Source: Salinicoccus sp. YB14-2 (GTDB lineage Bacteria > Bacillota > Bacilli > Staphylococcales > Salinicoccaceae). Taken from it: a DNA stretch of 57,093 nt. Position 1 is the stretch's first letter. Every line of letters begins with the position of its first letter. The position numbers were made by a program, and so were the translations under genes. The DNA lies in NCBI RefSeq assembly GCF_001265075.1, contig NZ_LFKO01000001.1, positions 1,286,000 through 1,343,092 of the forward strand, given 5' to 3'. The notes under the pieces were generated by a model. It searched no databases. It was not told where the DNA came from and worked only from the letters and a program-made list of their open reading frames with translations. Shown in pieces: positions 24,102 to 32,859 of this stretch.

Positions 24102-24716
24102 ATGATTGATTGGTTAACGACTATAATGAATGATTTCGGGTATGCAGGAATCATACTTTTAATAGCGGTAGAAAATATATTCCCGCCTATTCCGTCAGAA
24201 GTGATATTGACATTCGGAGGCTTTATGACTACGACCTCTGAGCTCACGATCCCCGGTGTGGTCATCTCTGCGACAGGCGGCTCTGTACTTGGTGCAGTGG
24301 TTCTTTATTACATCGGTGTTCAGTTGAGTGTCAAAAGGCTGGAAAAAATCATTGATAGATGGGGACATATTCTGCGCGTAACAAAAGAGGACATTAAAAA
24401 AGCGGATAAATGGTTTGATAAATATGGGCCATGGACAGTATTCTTCTGCCGCTTCATTCCGCTGATCAGAAGTCTGATTTCAATCCCTGCAGGAATGTCT
24501 AAAATGAATGTGCTGTTATTTTTAGTTTTAACGACTGTAGGAACATTAATATGGAATATTGTACTCGTCTACCTGGGTGCTGCCGTCGGCAACTCATGGG
24601 AAGAAATTGTCGGTTATATGGATATCTATTCAAACATTGTATATGGCCTCATTATCATCGGAGTGATTGTCCTCATTGTACTTTATATCAGGAAAAGAAA
24701 ATCATACAACAATTGA
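24102..24716 (+). CDS. DedA-family membrane protein
   Basis: A 204-aa DedA/SNARE-associated (VTT) protein with about five hydrophobic segments. Motifs: NIFPPIPSEVIL near the first helix, GGSVLGAVVLYYIG, and FCRFIPLIRSLISIPAGMS, which contains the conserved arginine region and the G-x-x-M end. DedA proteins flip or transport undecaprenyl or phosphatidyl lipids. ATG 24102 has AAAGGTG 7 nt upstream and is preferred to the GTG at 24093. Confidence 0.9.
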   Translation: MIDWLTTIMNDFGYAGIILLIAVENIFPPIPSEVILTFGGFMTTTSELTIPGVVISATGGSVLGAVVLYYIGVQLSVKRLEKIIDRWGHILRVTKEDIKKADKWFDKYGPWTVFFCRFIPLIRSLISIPAGMSKMNVLLFLVLTTVGTLIWNIVLVYLGAAVGNSWEEIVGYMDIYSNIVYGLIIIGVIVLIVLYIRKRKSYNN

Positions 24717-24846
24717 TAACCATATATAAAAAGAGTATGATATTTAAGTCAGTGTGTAGAGATATTGACCAGATACGGTTGAAAATATATGTCTTTCTTA
24801 TGATACATCTACCAGCTGAAATATTTTAGATTGGAGATGTATACAA

Positions 24847-25344
24847 ATGGAGGCAGCAAACCGTTTTCCTAAAAATGGTGCAGAATTCCTTTTATTTTTA
24901 GCAGTGATATCAATACTTTCGGTAAATATTATCGGTCCATTGATTATGGGATTTGAATTTGGTTTCAGTATGGAAAATTATATGGAGACATTAAAAGTTT
25001 TGCCGTTTATCTGGGTTTGTGTTGTATTGCTTGTCGTATTCATCGCAAGACCATTTACTGCTTTTATGAATAAAAAGTTTGTGGGCCCGACAGATGGTTT
25101 TAATGCGAGAGTATTGTTTTCAGTACTTTTTAATGTGACTATATTATCAGTGATTTTAACGATAGTCGGGACATGGATCGGTACCGGGGCGATCAGTTTT
25201 GAACCGATCACCAACTTTTTTTACAGCTGGCCGCGTAACTTCTTTATCGCTTTCTGGGTAGAATTGTTAATTGCCCAGCCTGCGGCGAGATTTGTAATGA
25301 TGAAATTACATGAGTATCAGGATAAAAAAGCAGTCCAAAGATAA
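24847..25344 (+). CDS. DUF2798 membrane protein
   Basis: A 165-aa protein with four hydrophobic helices arranged as two DUF2798-like halves (NGAEFLLFLAVISILS ending in ARPFTAFMNKK; then NARVLFSVLFNVTILS ending in AQPAARFVMMKLH). The near-repeat of the halves suggests internal duplication. Function unknown. Ends at a bidirectional terminator facing the next gene. Confidence 0.75.
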   Translation: MEAANRFPKNGAEFLLFLAVISILSVNIIGPLIMGFEFGFSMENYMETLKVLPFIWVCVVLLVVFIARPFTAFMNKKFVGPTDGFNARVLFSVLFNVTILSVILTIVGTWIGTGAISFEPITNFFYSWPRNFFIAFWVELLIAQPAARFVMMKLHEYQDKKAVQR

Positions 25345-25350
25345 AAATGA

Positions 25351-25387
25351 AAAAATGAGAACCGCTTTTCAACGGTTCTCATTTTTT
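25351..25387. terminator. Bidirectional terminator between convergent genes
   Basis: AAAAATGAGAACCG pairs with CGGTTCTCATTTTT, giving A-runs on one side and T-runs on the other. It serves both the DUF2798 gene (plus) and the HesB-like gene (minus), whose stop codon lies at its edge. Confidence 0.9.
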
Positions 25388-25682
25388 ATTGTTCTATATA
25401 TTCAAAAACGACCTCTTCTTTTTCTTCATCGTACTCGACTGATAAATCATGGCCATCAAAAAACCATAGATCAGATTCATTGATATAAAACTCAATACCG
25501 TCCTCTTCGTATTCGACCGCTTTTTTCCTGTCATCTTTATCCAGTGTAAAAGCGAGAGAATATCCTTCACGGATTTTACTGTCGCCGTAAATCTGGACAA
25601 TAAAACGCACCTTACTGCCAGATTCCAATTCCACTTCTTCTTTGAACCAGTCTAATGCATTGTCTGTTACTGTAAGCTTCAT
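25386..25682 (-). CDS. HesB/YneR-like protein without iron-sulfur cysteines
   Basis: A 98-aa protein with the HesB/IscA-type fold pattern (MKLTVTDNALDWFKEEVEL, GSKVRFIVQIYG, SLAFTLDKDD, then FYINESDLWFFDG). The three cysteines of true A-type scaffold proteins are missing, as in the YneR subgroup of Bacillota, so direct cluster binding is unlikely. ATG 25682 has AAGGAGTG upstream and is chosen over the GTG at 25691. Confidence 0.82.
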   Translation of the reverse strand: MKLTVTDNALDWFKEEVELESGSKVRFIVQIYGDSKIREGYSLAFTLDKDDRKKAVEYEEDGIEFYINESDLWFFDGHDLSVEYDEEKEEVVFEYIEQ

Positions 25683-25768
25683 ATCACACACTCCTTAATG
25701 TTGATGCCAACCTATCATTGGTTTTATCCTATAACTATTTATAGAAGAGTGCAAATATTTAGAGCTTT

Positions 25769-25987
25769 CTAATTTTCTTCTCTATCTTCTGGAGCGTATT
25801 CCAGAATATCTCCCGGTTGGCAGTCGAGAGCTTTACATATTGCATCCAATGTTGAAAATCTGACGGCTTTAACTTTACCGGTTTTCAAGTTGGACAGATT
25901 GACGATGGACACGCCGATTTCATCGGCCAGTTTTCCGAGTGGCATCTTTCTGTCTGCGAGCACTCTGTCGAGTCTGACTATTATCAT
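25769..25987 (-). CDS. XRE-family regulator, YozG-like
   Basis: A 72-aa helix-turn-helix protein (MPLGKLADEIGVSIVNLSNLKTG, then FSTLDAICKALDCQPGDILEY). The one-domain form with a CQPGDIL ending is typical of YozG-like regulators paired with DUF2975 membrane proteins, which is exactly the gene just upstream in the same operon. ATG 25987 follows GGGTGG. It probably controls its own operon. Confidence 0.88.
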   Translation of the reverse strand: MIIVRLDRVLADRKMPLGKLADEIGVSIVNLSNLKTGKVKAVRFSTLDAICKALDCQPGDILEYAPEDREEN

Positions 25988-26001
25988 GTTAACCACCCTT
26001 T

Positions 26002-26649
26002 CTAAACTGTTGCATCATATTCTTCCTGTAAGAACGCACCATATTTGAATACTTTAGCAAGAATCCAGATGATAATTCCACTGAATAATATCATAAGGTT
26101 AAAATTAAGGTCTAACTGGCCGAAAGAAAATGTGAATTGATCATTCAGTTCCGTTGTAATTTCCATTACAGAGAAAGTCTGCATCATCAAGTTTTGAACA
26201 GCGAGTTTTGCCAGTGCATCAATTATTGTAAATACCGTTAGAGTATACCCTGCAAATTCTATGAAGCGGCTGTTTTTAAGAGTGAAAATTTCACCGTGTT
26301 TTAAGTTATGCAGCCATCTGTTAATGAAAAATAAAATAAGAGCAACGGCAATGAGATAAAAGAATTGTGATACAAGAGCGAGCATGATTGCAGTCTGGTC
26401 CAGGCTGATGGTTTCGAGATAAGCCTCAGTAATTTCCAAGGTCAAACCTGTGCTTTCGTATGTTCCGACAACTGGCAGCTGTGTCAGTCTCTCTTCAATC
26501 ATATTCAATGGCATAAACGGCACAATGACGATACCAGCGAGTACTGCAAGAACACCCAGAATCAAAATTATTAAAGGGATGAAAGAGAGAACGTAAAGCA
26601 CTTTAACCATCGTTCTGAAGCGTTTATGGATTACTGCGTTTTCGGTCAT
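26002..26649 (-). CDS. DUF2975 membrane protein, YoaS-like
   Basis: A 215-aa protein with four membrane helices (about residues 18-42, 80-105, 120-150 and 180-205). The cytoplasmic FINRWLHNLKHGEIFTLKNSRFI loop, read in two parts, is the DUF2975 hallmark. It is followed 14 bp later by the XRE gene, the same pair as yoaS-yozG in Bacillus. ATG has GGAGG upstream. Function unknown. Confidence 0.82.
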   Translation of the reverse strand: MTENAVIHKRFRTMVKVLYVLSFIPLIILILGVLAVLAGIVIVPFMPLNMIEERLTQLPVVGTYESTGLTLEITEAYLETISLDQTAIMLALVSQFFYLIAVALILFFINRWLHNLKHGEIFTLKNSRFIEFAGYTLTVFTIIDALAKLAVQNLMMQTFSVMEITTELNDQFTFSFGQLDLNFNLMILFSGIIIWILAKVFKYGAFLQEEYDATV

Positions 26650-26835
26650 CGGTAAAACCTCCTTTATTTTATATTACCAATGTACACTAAAATTTAACTC
26701 TTTGCAATAATTATTTAATGATAAACATTAAATAATATACTTATAACATTAAAAATAAAAAGAGGAATACTGTCATCATGCTGTTTCCATAAGATGATTA
26801 AAGATTTTATGATTTTAAAATTTTCTAATAAATGA

Positions 26836-26864
26836 TTGACCTATTGTATCCCGAGTGATAGTAT
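26836..26864 (+). promoter_or_regulatory. Promoter of the S-box leader
   Basis: TTGACC at 26836, 17-nt spacer, TAGTAT at 26859-26864. Transcription should begin about 15 nt before the aptamer. Confidence 0.65.
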
Positions 26865-26885
26865 ATGGATTAACTAAATAATACT

Positions 26886-27040
26886 TTCTTATCAAGAGAG
26901 GTGGAGGGACCGGCCCGTTGAAGCCTCAGCAGCAGACCATTATTGGAACTGTGCTAATTCCTGGAGCGCAAGCTCCCAGATGAGAAGAGATGACGGACGT
27001 TATCCTCTTTTTATCAAAGATAAGAAGGGGATTTATTTAT
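26886..27040 (+). promoter_or_regulatory. SAM-I (S-box) riboswitch with terminator
   Basis: The conserved S-box blocks are present: TTATCAAGAGAGGTGGAGGG and CCGTTGAAGCC, then the GGAACTGTGCTAATTCC stem, GCAAGCTCCCAGATGAGAAG and the P1 closing strand. A downstream hairpin, ATCC and CTTTTTATC against GATAAGAAG and GGGAT (27002-27032), with a T-rich tail is the expression platform. SAM binding should stop transcription of the methionine synthase gene. Confidence 0.92.
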
Positions 27041-27068
27041 AATAAAATCATTTTAGGAGCGGGATAAT

Positions 27069-28166
27069 ATGGCAACGACAAAAAAAGGACCTTTCAAAGC
27101 TGATCACGTGGGGAGTTTCCTCAGACCGGAACGGATTCATAAAGCGCGTGAAGCCTATAAGAATAATGAACTCTCATCGAGTGAGCTTTATGATATTGAA
27201 ACTGAAGAGATTGCCAAAATAGTTGATAAGCAGATTGAAGTCGGGTTAAAAGCTGTAACAGACGGGGAATTCAGACGCCGTTTCTGGCATACTGACTTTC
27301 TTGAGAATTTAAATGGTGTTGAAGGCTACGTTCCTGAAACCGGTTATGCATTTGTCGGTGAAGAAACCGAGGCCTGGGATGTGCGCAACAAAGGAAAGCT
27401 TTCATTCAACGAAGACCATCCGCATGTGAGAGATTTTAAATTATTTAAGAAGATAGTCGGTGACCGTGCTGTTGCAAAACAGACCATCCCGAGTCCGAAC
27501 CAGTTATTCAATGCAGGTATCAGAGACCTTGAATATTATTCTGATGTTGAAGATTATGCAGACGATGTCATTCAGACATACAGAGATGCTGTCAAAGCAT
27601 TTTATGATGCAGGCTGCCGTTATCTTCAGTTCGATGATGTGTATATCGCGGGACTGAATGCCGAAGAGCTGCCGTTCAACGACAGCGGTCTGGACAGAGA
27701 AAAATTGATCGATCTTGCACTTCGTGTTGTTAACGGTGTGCTTGAAGACAAGCCGGAAGATCTCGTAGTCACCACTCACCTGTGCCGTGGAAATTACCGC
27801 TCCAAATGGGCTTTTGAGGGCAGCTATGCAAAAATTGCACCGGTATTGTTTGCCAAAGAAAAAGTCGACGGCTTCTTTTTAGAGTATGATGATGAACGTT
27901 CAGGCGACTTCCAGCCGCTGGATGAAATTCCGGATAACGGCCCACAGGTTGTGTTGGGGTTATTCACATCGAAGCATGGTGAACTTGAGAGCAAAGAAAC
28001 GATTAAGGAAAGAATTGAAGAAGCGGCTCAGTTCATCCCTAAAGGGCAGATTTCATTAAGTCCGCAGTGCGGTTTCGCTTCAACTCACCATGGAAATATT
28101 TTAACTGAAGAAGACCAGTGGAATAAAATCAAATACATCGTTGAACTGTCTGAAGAACTACTGTAA
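27069..28166 (+). CDS. Cobalamin-independent methionine synthase-like protein, YxjG/YxjH family
   Basis: A 365-aa protein equal to the C-terminal MetE barrel without the N-terminal half. Zinc ligands of the family are visible: H and C in TTHLCRGN, and C in SLSPQCGFAST; the opening FKADHVGSFLRP and FDDVYIAGL are typical of YxjG/YxjH. It should transfer a methyl group to homocysteine; the donor of this short type is uncertain (methylcobalamin-independent, possibly not the polyglutamyl folate). Regulation by the S-box upstream fits methionine metabolism. Confidence 0.9.
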   Translation: MATTKKGPFKADHVGSFLRPERIHKAREAYKNNELSSSELYDIETEEIAKIVDKQIEVGLKAVTDGEFRRRFWHTDFLENLNGVEGYVPETGYAFVGEETEAWDVRNKGKLSFNEDHPHVRDFKLFKKIVGDRAVAKQTIPSPNQLFNAGIRDLEYYSDVEDYADDVIQTYRDAVKAFYDAGCRYLQFDDVYIAGLNAEELPFNDSGLDREKLIDLALRVVNGVLEDKPEDLVVTTHLCRGNYRSKWAFEGSYAKIAPVLFAKEKVDGFFLEYDDERSGDFQPLDEIPDNGPQVVLGLFTSKHGELESKETIKERIEEAAQFIPKGQISLSPQCGFASTHHGNILTEEDQWNKIKYIVELSEELL

Positions 28167-28178
28167 TTGAAACAGAGG

Positions 28179-28212
28179 GCATGCGGCACATTGAGTGTTG
28201 CATGCTTTTTTT
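28179..28212 (+). terminator. Terminator of the methionine synthase gene
   Basis: GCATGCGGCAC pairs with GTGTTGCATGC across ATTGA, followed by T7. Confidence 0.85.
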
Positions 28213-28333
28213 GATGTCTTGATTCAGCAGTGTTACAGATGTTAAGAGTTTGTATCGTTTTGTGATTCATATGGATTTATAGGCAAATCATTGGTAAATT
28301 TGAATAGATTAACTTTATTATACGGAGGAAAAC

Positions 28334-29548
28334 ATGGCAGATAATACAAGCTCGAATAACAACAATCATTCAAGGGGCAATCTGATAGAGATTTTACTGA
28401 CATCACTGCGTCTCGGGCTGACTTCTTTCGGCGGTCCGGTTGCGCACCTCGCCTATTTCAAAGAAGAGTATGTAAATAAAAAGAAATGGCTTGATGATAA
28501 ATTATATGCGGATATCATTGCGGTCTGCCAGTTCCTGCCCGGACCGGCGAGTTCACAGGTCGGCATCTCAATCGGTATGCTGCGCGGCGGTATAGCAGGC
28601 GGCGTGTTATCTTTTCTCGGCTTCACACTGCCCTCTGTTTTAGTTTTGATCATTTTTGCATTGTTATATCAGACCCTGGATTTGGAAGGGGCCGTATTTA
28701 TCAACAGCTTGAAAGTCGTTGCTGTTGCAGTGGTGCTGCATGCGCTGCTCGGCATGGGCAAAAATCTCACGCCGGACATTCCGAGAATGATGATGGCGAT
28801 AGCCGCAGCAGGCCTGATGCTGATTTATCCGAATGCGTGGATTCAGATTCTGACGATTCTGCTCGGCGGTCTGATTGGATATTTCCTGTTTAAGAACAAA
28901 GCCGAAAATAAATTGACGGACTTCAAATTCAACCTGACACGTAAAATAGGCATCATTTCATTCAGTACACTGATCGGACTGCTGATTTTGCTGCCGTTAC
29001 TCAGTTCATTGTTTGATAATCAGTATTTGAACCTGTTTGATATCTTCTTCCGTGTCGGTTCCATCGTTTTCGGCGGGGGACATGTGGTGCTTCCGATGAT
29101 CGAAAGGGAAGTTGTACCGATCGGTCTTATATCAGCGGATGAGTTCCTTGCAGGTTACGGTATGGCACAGGCTGTGCCGGGGCCTTTATTTACATTTGCA
29201 AGTTATTTGGGGACGGTCATGCTGGGGACGACGGGTGGTATCATTGCAACGGTCGCAATGTTTCTGCCATCATTCCTGATGGTGATGAGTGCGTTGCCTT
29301 TCCTGAATCTTCTTAGAGGCAATAAGAACTTCCAGAGCGTTCTGATGGGGGTCAATGCCACTGTTGTTGGAATTCTGCTTGCTGCGTTCTACGATCCGGT
29401 ATTTATAAGCGGAATCGATACAGGCAGTGATTTCTTCCTGGCATTGTTATTGTTCTTCCTATTATATAAAATGAAGATACCCGCCTGGATGATCGTTATC
29501 CTTGGAGTTGCCGTCGGATATCTATTACAATTGTTACCGGGTGTTTAG
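28334..29548 (+). CDS. chrA: Chromate transporter, long ChrA type
   Basis: A 404-aa protein made of two homologous halves, each with the CHR signature: FGGPVAHLAYFKEEYV and CQFLPGPASSQVG in the first, FGGGHVVLPMIEREVV and AQAVPGPLFTFASYLG in the second. About ten to twelve membrane helices. Long ChrA proteins export chromate or act as sulfate/chromate-type antiporters. ATG after CGGAGG. The following two genes are closely spaced but unrelated in function. Confidence 0.92.
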   Translation: MADNTSSNNNNHSRGNLIEILLTSLRLGLTSFGGPVAHLAYFKEEYVNKKKWLDDKLYADIIAVCQFLPGPASSQVGISIGMLRGGIAGGVLSFLGFTLPSVLVLIIFALLYQTLDLEGAVFINSLKVVAVAVVLHALLGMGKNLTPDIPRMMMAIAAAGLMLIYPNAWIQILTILLGGLIGYFLFKNKAENKLTDFKFNLTRKIGIISFSTLIGLLILLPLLSSLFDNQYLNLFDIFFRVGSIVFGGGHVVLPMIEREVVPIGLISADEFLAGYGMAQAVPGPLFTFASYLGTVMLGTTGGIIATVAMFLPSFLMVMSALPFLNLLRGNKNFQSVLMGVNATVVGILLAAFYDPVFISGIDTGSDFFLALLLFFLLYKMKIPAWMIVILGVAVGYLLQLLPGV

Positions 29549-29566
29549 TATTTTTTAAGGATAGGA

Positions 29567-29986
29567 ATGAAGCTCTTGTATATTTTATTGTTCGTATTAT
29601 TTGCAGGTTTAATCATTAAGTCATTTTATACCCATTATATTTCCAAGACAAAGCGTTATTTTGCTTTTGATGACTCGAGATATCGTGAAGAAGATGATTT
29701 CTTGAAAATTCACGCACTCAATATTGGTAATCTTGAAAGAATCTTTTTATATTTGATGCTCGTTACATACCTTGCCGCTTTAGCCGTATTCATCTTCACC
29801 GACCATCCGGCCGCTATCTGGATACTGGCTACGGTGCTGGCATGGCAGTTTGTACTCAGTTTGTTCATCGATCTGAAGCTGTACTCTGCATTTCATGATA
29901 AAGGGCATTTATTCATGGTATTCATATGGTTGATATTGATTGTGGTGTTGTATTTTGGTTTATCGAGATTTGATATTTACGCATAA
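29567..29986 (+). CDS. DUF4181-like small membrane protein
   Basis: A 139-aa protein with four hydrophobic helices (about residues 1-18, 55-77, 82-100 and 113-132) and a charged loop after the first one (SKTKRYFAFDDSRYREEDDF). The layout matches the DUF4181 group of Bacillota as far as I can judge. It lies 18 bp after chrA and shortly before a HAD gene, perhaps co-transcribed. Function unknown. Confidence 0.65.
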   Translation: MKLLYILLFVLFAGLIIKSFYTHYISKTKRYFAFDDSRYREEDDFLKIHALNIGNLERIFLYLMLVTYLAALAVFIFTDHPAAIWILATVLAWQFVLSLFIDLKLYSAFHDKGHLFMVFIWLILIVVLYFGLSRFDIYA

Positions 29987-30011
29987 TTTATGATTAGGAG
30001 CAGTGCATGAT

Positions 30012-30794
30012 ATGAGTAACCAGAAAATAATTTTCTTTGATATAGACGGCACACTTTATAACAATGAAAAGATGGTGCCGGAATCGACTAAAGAGGCTGT
30101 GAAGGCAGTCAAAGATGCCGGCCATATTGTGGCTATTGCGACAGGCCGTTCACCGTTCATGTATGAAGACCTGCGGGAATCACTGGGTATCAAGACGTTT
30201 GTCAGCATGAACGGCAACTATGTAGTGTATGAGGATGAACTGATCTACACCAATCCTCTGGATGCAAAAAGGCTTGAGGATATTACAGAGATTGCGATGG
30301 AAAATGACCATCCACTGGTATATCTGGATGATAAAAATATGTTGTCGAATATGCCTGAGCATGAATATATGACTGAAGGCATCTCAACATTGAAGCTCGG
30401 CTTCATGCCGGGCCATAACCCGGATTATCATATTGACCGGGATATCTACCAGTCGTTGTTGTTCTGTCCAAAAGGCGAAGAGCACGTTTACAAAAAACAG
30501 TTTGACGATTCATTCCAGTTTATAAGGTGGCATGCATATTCGATGGATATCTCACCAAAAAACGGTTCTAAAGCTGAAGGCATCAAAAAGGTCATCGATA
30601 AGATGGCATTCAATATCAATGATGTCTATGCTTTCGGCGATGGTCCGAATGATATCGAAATGCTGCAGTATGTACCGAACAGCTTTGCCATGGGGAATGC
30701 GCAGGAAGAGATCAAGCTGCAGGCAAAACACGTAACTAAAAGCGTTGAAGATAATGGAATTCTGCACGGATTGCAATCGGCGAATCTGATTTAA
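30012..30794 (+). CDS. Cof-type HAD phosphatase
   Basis: A 260-aa HAD-IIB hydrolase: motif I FFDIDGTLYN, motif II ATGRSP, motif III Lys in NGSKAEGIKKV and motif IV FGDGPNDIEML. The C2 cap lies between motifs II and III. Members dephosphorylate sugar phosphates, flavin precursors or pyridoxal phosphate; the substrate is not predictable here. ATG 30012 is taken, 11 nt after AGGAG. Confidence 0.85.
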   Translation: MSNQKIIFFDIDGTLYNNEKMVPESTKEAVKAVKDAGHIVAIATGRSPFMYEDLRESLGIKTFVSMNGNYVVYEDELIYTNPLDAKRLEDITEIAMENDHPLVYLDDKNMLSNMPEHEYMTEGISTLKLGFMPGHNPDYHIDRDIYQSLLFCPKGEEHVYKKQFDDSFQFIRWHAYSMDISPKNGSKAEGIKKVIDKMAFNINDVYAFGDGPNDIEMLQYVPNSFAMGNAQEEIKLQAKHVTKSVEDNGILHGLQSANLI

Positions 30795-30915
30795 GACAGG
30801 AATCAACCATGTTTATCATCAGCATTACGGGGAAGAAGTATAGTGTTACGCATAACTTTGTCTATAATGCTTTTAATTGAATAATGAAAATCGATTATTT
30901 GAGAAAGGTGATTTC

Positions 30916-31383
30916 ATGGTACAGATTACAGAAAAGAACAGAGTCATTGAATCATTGAACAAGCAGTTGGCGAACCATACAGTTTTATGGGGTAAACTTC
31001 ACAATTATCACTGGTATGTGAAGGGACCGCACTTCTTCTCATTGCATACAAAGTTTGAAGAACTTTATGAATCCACCGGTGTCATCGTAGATGATTTGGC
31101 AGAAAGAATTTTAGCGATTGGCGGTCAGCCGATCGGCAAGCTGAAAGAAGCGCTGGAAGAATCAACGATTGATGAAGGTGAATATGGCTTAAGCGCAGAG
31201 TCGATGGTCAAACAGCTTGTGGATGATTATGAAGTGATTACAGCAGAACTGAGAAGCGGTGTGAAAGAAGCGGAAGATGCAGGCGATGATTCGACTGCGG
31301 ATATGTTCATCGCATATATTCAGGACATTGAAAAGAATGTTTGGATGCTGCAGGCGTATCTCGGTGAAGATGTTTCAAAATAA
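30916..31383 (+). CDS. dps: Dps-family ferritin-like DNA-protection protein (copy 1)
   Basis: A 155-aa mini-ferritin with the Dps ferroxidase residues in LHNYHWYVKGPHFFSLHTKFEE, split here as HNYHWYVKG and FFSLHTKFEELY, and DDLAERILAIGG. Twelve subunits form a shell that oxidises Fe2+ with peroxide and protects DNA. ATG 30916 follows AGAAAGGTGA. A TATAAT lies at 30863, but no PerR box is visible here, unlike for copy 2. About 85 percent of residues appear shared with the next gene by eye. Confidence 0.93.
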   Translation: MVQITEKNRVIESLNKQLANHTVLWGKLHNYHWYVKGPHFFSLHTKFEELYESTGVIVDDLAERILAIGGQPIGKLKEALEESTIDEGEYGLSAESMVKQLVDDYEVITAELRSGVKEAEDAGDDSTADMFIAYIQDIEKNVWMLQAYLGEDVSK

Positions 31384-31394
31384 TGATTAAAATG

Positions 31395-31427
31395 ATTCCT
31401 GCGGGCGGGATTCCTGCAGGGATTTTT
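31395..31427 (+). terminator. Terminator of dps copy 1
   Basis: ATTCCTGC (31395-31402) pairs with GCAGGGAT (31416-31423) with one G-T pair, followed by T5. Confidence 0.75.
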
Positions 31428-31466
31428 GTGTTTTAGAAGTTCATTGTCATGCAGACAAATCCTTAT

Positions 31467-31546
31467 TTATAATAATTCTAAATAGTGTTGCGATTGCATT
31501 TTTAATGTGGTATATTATATACATAAGTTATTTATAATAATTCTAA
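31467..31546 (+). promoter_or_regulatory. Promoter of dps copy 2 between two PerR-type boxes
   Basis: TTATAATAATTCTAA occurs at 31467-31481 and again at 31532-31546, matching the PerR box (TTATAAT-N-ATTATAA) with one mismatch. Between them lies a promoter: TTGCGA at 31488, 17-nt spacer, extended TGG-TATATT at 31511-31516. One box abuts the -35 region and the other lies just after the start site, so repression by looping or roadblock is plausible. Confidence 0.75.
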
Positions 31547-31562
31547 ATAAGGAAGTGTTTTC

Positions 31563-32030
31563 ATGGTACAGATAACTGAAAAGAACAAGATCATTGAATC
31601 GTTGAACAAGCAGTTGGCGAACCACATAGTTTTATGGGGAAAACTTCATAACTTCCATTGGTATGTTAAAGGTGCACATTTCTTTTCCCTGCACACAAAA
31701 TTTGAAGCGCTTTATGACTCGACTGCAGTCATAGTGGATGATATTGCTGAAAGAATTTTAGCGGTTGGCGGTCAGCCGATCGGTAAGCTGAAAGAAGCAC
31801 TTGAAGAATCAAGCATTGATGAAGCGGACTACGGACTGGACGATAAAGCGATGGTCGGTCAGTTGATAGAAGACTATGAAGTGATCATTGCAGAATTAAG
31901 AAGCGGTGTGAAAGAAGCTGAATCAGCAGGAGATGCCTCCACTGCAGATATGTTCATCGCATATATTAAGGATATTGAAAAAGATGTGTGGATGCTGCAG
32001 GCATATTTAGGTAATGAAGTATCCAAATAG
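31563..32030 (+). CDS. dps: Dps-family ferritin-like DNA-protection protein (copy 2)
   Basis: A 155-aa Dps nearly the same as its upstream neighbour, with the same ferroxidase residues (HNFHWYVKGAHFFSLHTKF) and a shared C-terminus (MLQAYLG). A clear tandem duplication. ATG follows AAGGAAG. Unlike copy 1 it has its own promoter framed by two PerR-type boxes, so it is probably the peroxide-inducible copy. Confidence 0.94.
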   Translation: MVQITEKNKIIESLNKQLANHIVLWGKLHNFHWYVKGAHFFSLHTKFEALYDSTAVIVDDIAERILAVGGQPIGKLKEALEESSIDEADYGLDDKAMVGQLIEDYEVIIAELRSGVKEAESAGDASTADMFIAYIKDIEKDVWMLQAYLGNEVSK

Positions 32031-32041
32031 ATATTGAGGGC

Positions 32042-32090
32042 AAAGCGCCCCGCCGGACTGGGTAATCAATTCCGGCGGGGCGCTTTTTTA
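32042..32090 (+). terminator. Very strong GC-rich terminator of dps copy 2
   Basis: AAAGCGCCCCGCCGG pairs with CCGGCGGGGCGCTTT, followed by T-rich sequence. The 15-bp stem is the most stable terminator in the window. Confidence 0.95.
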
Positions 32091-32162
32091 TTTTTGTATA
32101 TTGTCACACATACATGTTTTATCGTGTGATTTTAAGAATGAAATCTAAGGAAGTAATACACA

Positions 32163-32822
32163 TCAGATGTTGACGGGCTCCACAAACAGATATTTACCAA
32201 GTGTCGTACTGATCTGGATCTCATCATCATGTTCGAGGGTGACAAGCGTAATCAGATCGATGTTCGTATCCACATCTTTGATCACCACATGTTCTCCAAT
32301 ATTCAAATGTTGATTTTTAAAATATTTAAGCAGTTTTTCTTCATCGACAATGCGTGAAATGACGACTCTATCACCGGCTTCGGTTTCGGATATCGTGATG
32401 GTATGGTCTTCCTGAACATCCATCAGGTCGATCTTAATCGCACCGCCGTGCGGGCAGTATTCAGGGAATCCCAGATACTCCTCCAGTTTTTCCGCAACAA
32501 CGTCACTCGTGGTGTGCTCCAACAGTTCTGCTTCACGATGCACATCCTGAATATCCAATCCTAATTTATTCACAAGAAAAACTTCCCAGAGTCTATGTTT
32601 CCGTATAATTTCTTTAGCATATGCAGTTCCATTTTCAGTCAACATACTGCCTTTATACGGTGTATATACAACCCAACCCACTTTGACAAGGCTGTTCATC
32701 ATCTCAGTCACTGTAGGCGGTGAAATTTCCAGACGATTGGCAATTTCTTTGTTGGATACCTGCATTGTTCTGCCACCAAGTTCAAATAAAACCTTCAAAT
32801 AATCCTCTTTCGTCGGGCTCAA
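32163..32822 (-). CDS. mntR: DtxR/MntR-family metal-dependent repressor with FeoA-like domain
   Basis: A 219-aa regulator: N-terminal winged helix (SNKEIANRLEISPPTVTEMMNSL), metal-binding and dimer domain (HRLWEVFLV, HREAELLEHTTS, FPEYCPHGGAI with D/E/H/C ligands) and a C-terminal FeoA/SH3-like domain from about residue 150. Staphylococcal MntR/SirR have this architecture, while Bacillus MntR lacks the third domain. TTG 32822 is chosen because GGAGG lies 8-9 nt upstream; the GTG at 32831 overlaps that site. It is the last gene of the mnt operon, 37 bp after the permease, so it is probably co-regulated. Confidence 0.9.
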   Translation of the reverse strand: MSPTKEDYLKVLFELGGRTMQVSNKEIANRLEISPPTVTEMMNSLVKVGWVVYTPYKGSMLTENGTAYAKEIIRKHRLWEVFLVNKLGLDIQDVHREAELLEHTTSDVVAEKLEEYLGFPEYCPHGGAIKIDLMDVQEDHTITISETEAGDRVVISRIVDEEKLLKYFKNQHLNIGEHVVIKDVDTNIDLITLVTLEHDDEIQISTTLGKYLFVEPVNI

Positions 32823-32859
32823 ATCGTACACCTCCGCTTTATTATAATTTGGTTCATCA

